35,977 nucleotides of DNA, taken from positions 1 to 35,977 of the forward strand of contig JAURHL010000001.1 of NCBI GenBank assembly GCA_030833305.1, in the 5' to 3' direction. The notes beneath the pieces were generated by a model. That model was not told the origin of the DNA, ran no database searches, and worked only from the letters and a program-made list of their open reading frames with translations. Both the position numbers and the translations under genes were made by a program. This document shows positions 31,992-35,977 of the stretch, one piece after another; within the stretch, counting starts at the first letter, position 1, and the number at the start of each line of letters is the position of its first letter. This DNA is from Acidimicrobiales bacterium. Lineage in GTDB: Bacteria; Actinomycetota; Acidimicrobiia; Acidimicrobiales; Ilumatobacteraceae.

Positions 31992-32918
31992 ATGAGTTCT
32001 CTTCCCCCGGACCTCGACTCAGTGGAAGCCGTCGACGCGGCCCTCGGTCGTCTCGGTTATCTGGCTGATCGTGGGCTCGCCACGTCGGTTTTCCTGGCCC
32101 TCACCTTGCAGCGCCCGTTGTTGCTCGAGGGCGAGGCCGGCGTGGGCAAGACCGAGCTGGCCAAGGTGCTCGCCCGGCTGACCGGTGGCGAACTGATTCG
32201 CCTGCAGTGCTACGAGGGGATCGACGCCACGCAAGCCGTGTACGACTGGGACTATTCACGTCAGTTGTTGCACTTGCGTGCCGCCGAAGCCAGCGGTGAG
32301 GCCGCCGGCCTGGGCGCCGACGCTCTGGAGAACCAGCTGTACCAGGAACGCTTCTTGTTGCGTCGCGCCGTGTTGCGCGCACTTTCCCCGGCTGAGAATC
32401 CGCCGGTGTTGTTGATCGACGAGATCGACCGCGCCGACGACGAGTTCGAGGCGTATCTGCTCGAGGTCCTGTCGGATTTCCAGGTGACCATTCCCGAGCT
32501 CGGAACGTTCACCGCGCCGCGACCACCCATCGTGATCCTCACGTCGAATCGTACGCGCGACGTTCACGACGCTCTCAAGCGTCGCTGCCTCTACCACTGG
32601 GTGGAGCATCCCTCGTTCGAACGCGAGGTGGCCATCGTCTCCCTGCGGGTTCCCGACGTGAACGGAAACCTGGCCCGTCAAGTGGCCGCCGCCACCGAGA
32701 CCCTGCGCGCGATGCAGTTGTACAAACCGCCGGGCGTCGCCGAGACCATCGACTGGGCCACCGCTCTCGGTCGCCTCGGTGTGACCACCCTCGACGAGGA
32801 CAGCGTGCGCTCCACCCTGGGAACCGTGCTCAAGTACCGCGAGGATCAGGAACGTGTCGAGGCCGCCGACATGGCCGAGATCGTGAGGTCGGCGGTGCGA
32901 CGCGCGCTCGTCGCCTGA
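31992..32918 (+). CDS. MoxR-type AAA+ ATPase (CoxD-like)
   Basis: 308 residues. Walker A is GEAGVGKT at 47-54, Walker B VLLIDEID at 139-146, and sensor 1 lies in VILTSNRTRDVHDALKRRC. MoxR ATPases work with VWA proteins to remodel or insert metal into partner enzymes. The adjacent CoxE-type VWA protein and XdhC proteins match the coxD-coxE-coxF order that matures carbon monoxide dehydrogenase and related molybdenum hydroxylases. It is the first gene of the group, with a leaderless-type promoter. The VWA gene begins one base after its stop. Confidence 0.88.
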   Translation: MSSLPPDLDSVEAVDAALGRLGYLADRGLATSVFLALTLQRPLLLEGEAGVGKTELAKVLARLTGGELIRLQCYEGIDATQAVYDWDYSRQLLHLRAAEASGEAAGLGADALENQLYQERFLLRRAVLRALSPAENPPVLLIDEIDRADDEFEAYLLEVLSDFQVTIPELGTFTAPRPPIVILTSNRTRDVHDALKRRCLYHWVEHPSFEREVAIVSLRVPDVNGNLARQVAAATETLRAMQLYKPPGVAETIDWATALGRLGVTTLDEDSVRSTLGTVLKYREDQERVEAADMAEIVRSAVRRALVA

Positions 32919-32919
32919 C

Positions 32920-34059
32920 ATGAACGCTCCCGCCGTGAACGAAGCGGTCGTCTCGCCCGCCGAGCGCATGGCGGTGGCATTCACCCGCGTGTTGCGCGGG
33001 GCCGGAATCACCACCCCCATCGGGAACGTCATCACCTTCACCGAGTCGATCGCTCGTCTCGGACTCGATCGGCGCGACGACGTGTACTGGGCCGGTCGCG
33101 CGACGCTGATTCGTCGCCCCGAGGACATCGCGTTGTTCGATCGGGCGTTCGAGGTGTTCTGGAACTCCCGTCGCGCCGGATCCGACGACGTCGAAGCGGA
33201 GACCTTCCATCTCACCATCAACATGGACGCCGAGGACGGCTCGATGGATGACGGCCAGGCGAACGTCGACGACGAAGACGACGGTTCGATCACCCTGCGC
33301 TTTTCCACCATCGAAACGCTGCGCACCAAGGACTTCGCCGCTTACTCCCCCGAGGAACTGCACTTGGCCCAGGATCTGATGTCGAAGCTCCGTCTCGTCG
33401 GCACCCCGCGTTCCTCGTTCCGCATGACGCCCGGATCGCGTCGCGGTCGACCCGACCTGCGGCGCACCGTGCGCTCAAGCTTGCGCACCGCCGGTGAGCC
33501 CGTCACCCGACACCATCTGGAGAACGACCAGCGACTGCGACGACTCGTTCTGTTGCTCGACATATCGGGGTCCATGGAGCCGTACGCGCGCGCGTTGTTG
33601 CGCTTCGTGCAAGCGGCGGTGGCCGGTCGTCAGAAGGTGGAGGCGTTCGCCATCGGCACCCGTCTCACGCGCGTCACGCGCGAGTTGGGGTCCCGCGATC
33701 CCGACAAGGCTCTGCGCTTGGCGTCGGGGCGCGTGCAGGACTGGAGCGGTGGCACCCGTCTGGGCGAGTGTCTGCGATATTTCAACGACGAATGGGGCGT
33801 ACGCGGCATGGCCCGTGGCGCCATCGTGGTGGTGCTCAGCGACGGCTGGGACCGGGGTGAACCCGAACTGCTGGCCGAACAGATGCGACGTCTGCAGCGG
33901 GTCAGTTTCCGCACGATCTGGGTGAACCCGTTGAAGGTGACCCCGGGCTACGCACCGTTGGCGCGCGGGATGGCGGCGGCGATGCCGTACGTCGACCGCT
34001 TCGTGGAGGGACATTCCGTCGAGGCCATGGAGCGCCTCGCCCACGAGATCGGCTCGTGA
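32920..34059 (+). CDS. VWA domain protein, CoxE family
   Basis: 379 residues. A helical, acid-rich N-terminal half (including an Asp/Glu run near 103-122) precedes a VWA domain with a complete MIDAS: Asp214, Ser216 and Ser218 (DISGS), Thr279 (SGGTRLGE) and Asp308 (SDGWDRG). The family partners with MoxR ATPases and is needed for CO dehydrogenase maturation (CoxE). It is cytoplasmic, with no signal peptide. Translation is almost certainly coupled to the MoxR gene (TGACATG). A weak CCGCC/GGCGG hairpin (34066-34079) follows the stop. Confidence 0.87.
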   Translation: MNAPAVNEAVVSPAERMAVAFTRVLRGAGITTPIGNVITFTESIARLGLDRRDDVYWAGRATLIRRPEDIALFDRAFEVFWNSRRAGSDDVEAETFHLTINMDAEDGSMDDGQANVDDEDDGSITLRFSTIETLRTKDFAAYSPEELHLAQDLMSKLRLVGTPRSSFRMTPGSRRGRPDLRRTVRSSLRTAGEPVTRHHLENDQRLRRLVLLLDISGSMEPYARALLRFVQAAVAGRQKVEAFAIGTRLTRVTRELGSRDPDKALRLASGRVQDWSGGTRLGECLRYFNDEWGVRGMARGAIVVVLSDGWDRGEPELLAEQMRRLQRVSFRTIWVNPLKVTPGYAPLARGMAAAMPYVDRFVEGHSVEAMERLAHEIGS

Positions 34060-34099
34060 GGGGTGCCGCCCACGGGCGGTTCACGGCAGACTGTCTCCC

Positions 34100-34419
34100 A
34101 TGCGCGAGATCCTCGACGACATCGACCGCTGGCGAACCGCCGGCAAGCAGGTGGCCGTCGCCCGCGTCATCAACATCGAAGGCTCCGGGCCCCGTGATCC
34201 CGGTGCGGCCATGGCGGTCAACGAGGACGGCGAGGTCGCCGGTTCCGTCTCGGGCGGCTGTGCGTCGAAGGCGCCGTCGTCAGCGAGGCCCTCGCAATCA
34301 TCCACGACGGTGGTCCCGGCAAGATGGTGGCCTTCGGCTACTCCGACGACGAGGCCTTCGCCGTGGGACTCACCTGCGGTGGCATCATCCGGCTCTACAT
34401 CGAACGACTCGACTGGTAA
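34100..34419 (+). pseudogene. Small XdhC/CoxI-family protein, disrupted by a 2-base frameshift
   Basis: The frame from ATG 34100 encodes an XdhC/CoxI N-terminal domain (RWRTAGKQVAVARVINIEGSGPRDPG, AGSVSGGC) up to base 34261, then turns into nonsense. The conserved continuation (VEGAVVSEALAIIHDGG, GYSDDEAFAVGLTCGGII) resumes in another frame and ends at the TAA at 34417-34419. The break is at TGTG (34259-34262); removing one TG restores a clean 105-residue protein. No slippery heptamer is present, so programmed shifting is unlikely. Either the sequence has an error, or the gene is freshly broken. Intact relatives help insert the molybdenum cofactor. A CAGACT box seven bases before the ATG may be a weak leaderless promoter. 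Confidence 0.82.
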
Positions 34420-34421
34420 CC

Positions 34422-35234
34422 GTGTCGCTGTACGAGCAGTTCCGCGCGCACGTTCGGGCGCAGACACCGGTGGCCCTGGCCACCATCGTCGAAGGTCCCG
34501 GCGTGGGCGCGAAGTTGATGGTCACGCGAATCGACGGCGCCGAGGTGGTGTCCGGATCGCTCGGTCATCCGGACCTCGATCGCGTGGTGGCCCGCGACAC
34601 CGCCGGCGAACTGGAGGCCGGTCGCACCGGTGTGCGCCACTACGGACCCGAGGGACAGGCCACCCCCGAGGATCTGGTGGACACTCCCACGGTCGTGGTG
34701 TTCATCGAGAGTTTCTCGCCGCCGCCGCAGATGTGGATCTTCGGAGCGGTGGACTTCACCGCCGCTCTCGGTCGGGTGGCCAAGGTTCTCGGATACCGCG
34801 TGACCGTGTGCGACGCCCGCGAGATCTTCGCCACCAAGCGGCGCTTCCCCATGGCCGACGAGGTGATGGTCACGTGGCCCACGCCGATGTTCGAGTCTCG
34901 GGGCCACACTCTCGGACCCCGCGACGCGGTGTGCATCCTCACGCACGATCCGAAGTTCGACGTGCCCGCCGTGCAGGGAGCACTGGCCACCAACGTGGGC
35001 TACATCGGCGTCATGGGTAGTCGCAAGACCCACGCCAAGCGACTCGAACGACTCGCCGAGGTGGGTGTGTCGTCACCCGAGCAGTTGTCACGGTTGATGT
35101 CGCCCATCGGTCTCGACCTCGGCGGTCGTACCCCCGAGGAAACCGCCATCGCCATCTGCGCCGAGATCATCGCCCGTCGAACCGGCCACACCGCGACCAG
35201 CCTGAAACTGACGAGCGGCTCCATCCACTCCTGA
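34422..35234 (+). CDS. XdhC/CoxF-family protein (molybdenum enzyme maturation)
   Basis: 270 residues. The N-terminal part (about 1-90) is an XdhC/CoxI-like domain. The C-terminal XdhC_C Rossmann domain begins MWIFGAVDFTAALGRVAKVLGYRVTVCD and includes RRFPMADEVMV, AVCILTHDPKFDVPAVQGAL and GYIGVMGSRKTHAKR. Family members bind molybdenum cofactor and help insert it, in sulfurated form, into xanthine dehydrogenase or CO dehydrogenase-type enzymes. GTG at 34422 is 2 bases after the stop of the small XdhC gene, so translation was probably coupled, and the frameshift upstream could lower its expression. Confidence 0.87.
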   Translation: MSLYEQFRAHVRAQTPVALATIVEGPGVGAKLMVTRIDGAEVVSGSLGHPDLDRVVARDTAGELEAGRTGVRHYGPEGQATPEDLVDTPTVVVFIESFSPPPQMWIFGAVDFTAALGRVAKVLGYRVTVCDAREIFATKRRFPMADEVMVTWPTPMFESRGHTLGPRDAVCILTHDPKFDVPAVQGALATNVGYIGVMGSRKTHAKRLERLAEVGVSSPEQLSRLMSPIGLDLGGRTPEETAIAICAEIIARRTGHTATSLKLTSGSIHS

Positions 35235-35238
35235 CCCG

Positions 35239-35261
35239 CTGACGCGATCGCCGCGCGTCAG
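35239..35261. terminator. Inverted repeat, probable bidirectional terminator
   Basis: CTGACGCG (35239-35246) and CGCGTCAG (35254-35261) are perfect arms around seven bases, placed between the convergent XdhC and M24 genes and overlapping the M24 stop codon. No T-run follows. Confidence 0.5.
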
Positions 35262-35977
35262 ACGTCGAGCACGACCAGATCGTGGTTCGCGTGGTTCATG
35301 GGGTCGGGACCGTCCGTGGTGGCCACCACGATGTCCTCGAGACGCATCCCCCACTTGCCGGCGACGTAGATGCCCGGCTCCACGCTGAACGCGTGACCGG
35401 CCTCGAGCGGCAACGTGTTGCCGCTCACCATGTACGGATCCTCGTGCGCGTCCATTCCGATGCCGTGACCGGTGCGATGGATGAAGTACTCGCCGAAGCC
35501 GGCCGCATCGATGACGTCACGTGCGGCCCGATCCACGTCCTCGCACGGCGTGCCCACGGTGGCGGCGCGCACACCGGCGGCCTCGGCCTCTTTCAACACC
35601 GCGTACGCCTCGGCGATGTCGCCGGGCACCGGACCGAGATGAACGCAACGCGTGATGTCGCTGCAGTAGCCGTTCATGGTGCCGCCGAAATCGCACAGCA
35701 CGATCTCGCCCCGTTCGATCACGCGCGACCCGGGGTGATGATGGGGACTGGCGGCGTTCTCGCCGGCGGCGACGATGGCGAAGTTCACCACGTCGTGTCC
35801 CTCGGCCAACAATCGCGCCGAGATGTCGGCCGACACCTGGGCTTCGGTGCGACCGACCAGGTCGATCTCACCGGCGTGCAACTGTGCCGCGACCCGATCG
35901 GCGGCAGCACCGGCGGCCTTCAGCGCGGCGATCTCGGCGGCGTCCTTGCGCATGCGAATAGGGCCCAACACGTCGAC
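35258..35977 (-). CDS. M24-family metallopeptidase (Xaa-Pro aminopeptidase-like), 5' end outside window
   Basis: 239 residues are visible; the frame runs open to the window edge, so the N-terminal creatinase-type domain is probably missing rather than absent. The pita-bread fold has all five metal ligands: the two Asp of LCDFGGTMNGYCSDITR, the His of HRTGHGIGMD, and the Glu residues of FSVEPGIYV and MRLEDIVV. It likely removes N-terminal residues ahead of proline or cuts dipeptides. It is cytoplasmic as far as seen and convergent with the XdhC gene. Confidence 0.9.
   Translation of the reverse strand, partial: VDVLGPIRMRKDAAEIAALKAAGAAADRVAAQLHAGEIDLVGRTEAQVSADISARLLAEGHDVVNFAIVAAGENAASPHHHPGSRVIERGEIVLCDFGGTMNGYCSDITRCVHLGPVPGDIAEAYAVLKEAEAAGVRAATVGTPCEDVDRAARDVIDAAGFGEYFIHRTGHGIGMDAHEDPYMVSGNTLPLEAGHAFSVEPGIYVAGKWGMRLEDIVVATTDGPDPMNHANHDLVVLDV

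Noticed and set aside
34255..34266. Programmed -1 frameshift joining the two halves of the small XdhC gene
   Set aside because: There is no X XXY YYZ slippery site or downstream pseudoknot-like sequence, and a -1 shift would add an extra Cys, whereas deleting TG restores the family sequence exactly.
1..35977. CRISPR arrays, tRNA or rRNA genes, prophage or defence islands
   Set aside because: I saw no regularly spaced direct repeats, no tRNA-like cloverleaf with a GTTCGA-type T-loop, no integrase and no known defence-gene family; nearly all space is taken by metabolic genes.

Overview
The window reads as an ordinary, tightly packed stretch of chromosome from a high-GC actinobacterium. The support is the strong G/C bias at third codon positions, a mycobacterial-type SerC, a Streptomyces-type AspC, a mycothiol-dependent maleylpyruvate isomerase-family (MDMPI) protein, PAC2 and FadE30/IpdF-like proteins, and many genes whose start codon lies 6-7 bases after a TANNNT -10 box, the layout of leaderless mRNAs. 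An Acidimicrobiia/Ilumatobacter-like host is my guess from this mix and is not proven. I see no phage, transposase, CRISPR array, rRNA or tRNA.

Layout. 1-763: unknown protein. 760-3091 (-): MDMPI/DinB-type protein followed by a CopC-CopD copper protein. 3117-6100 (-): a BtuFCD-type cobalamin importer under a cobalamin riboswitch whose last helix hides the ribosome-binding site. 6152-9399: divergent aminotransferases aspC (-) and serC (+) with almost touching start codons, then a PAC2 protein. 9411-9469: long nested palindrome between convergent genes. 9481-14483 (-): attenuator with leader peptide, ilvB-ilvN-ilvC, then metY behind its own promoter and a perfect 31-bp palindrome. 14513-19388: folD (-) divergent from ino1, a YdeP-like molybdenum oxidoreductase and a DUF3054 membrane protein (+). 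19372-24881: ilvD (-) divergent from a ferric-iron ABC importer fbpABC (+), with two tandem DtxR/IdeR-type iron boxes on the fbp promoter. 24890-29003: divergent acyl-CoA dehydrogenases sharing a TetR-type palindrome, followed by an IpdF-like SDR and a crotonase. 29040-30200: folE and a Nudix hydrolase. 30205-31938 (-): D-aminoacylase-like amidohydrolase. 31992-35234 (+): MoxR ATPase, CoxE-type VWA protein and two XdhC/CoxI-type proteins, the first broken by a 2-base frameshift. 35258-35977 (-): M24 peptidase cut by the window edge.

How the parts fit. Four branched-chain amino acid genes (ilvB, ilvN, ilvC, ilvD) cover the shared steps from pyruvate to the 2-keto acids. metY, directly downstream of ilvC, feeds methionine. 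The B12 and iron importers each carry a visible ligand-responsive switch (riboswitch; iron boxes). The MoxR-VWA-XdhC group looks like the maturation set for a molybdenum hydroxylase whose structural genes are not here.

No gap without a gene exceeds 300 bases. The two largest are 5872-6151 (riboswitch and promoter) and 14248-14512 (attenuator, leader peptide and promoter). The clearest unannotated signals are regulatory: the metY palindrome, the ilvB leader peptide, the iron-box pair, the acyl-CoA dehydrogenase operator, and a repeated leaderless-promoter pattern. I did not find a convincing novel multi-gene system.
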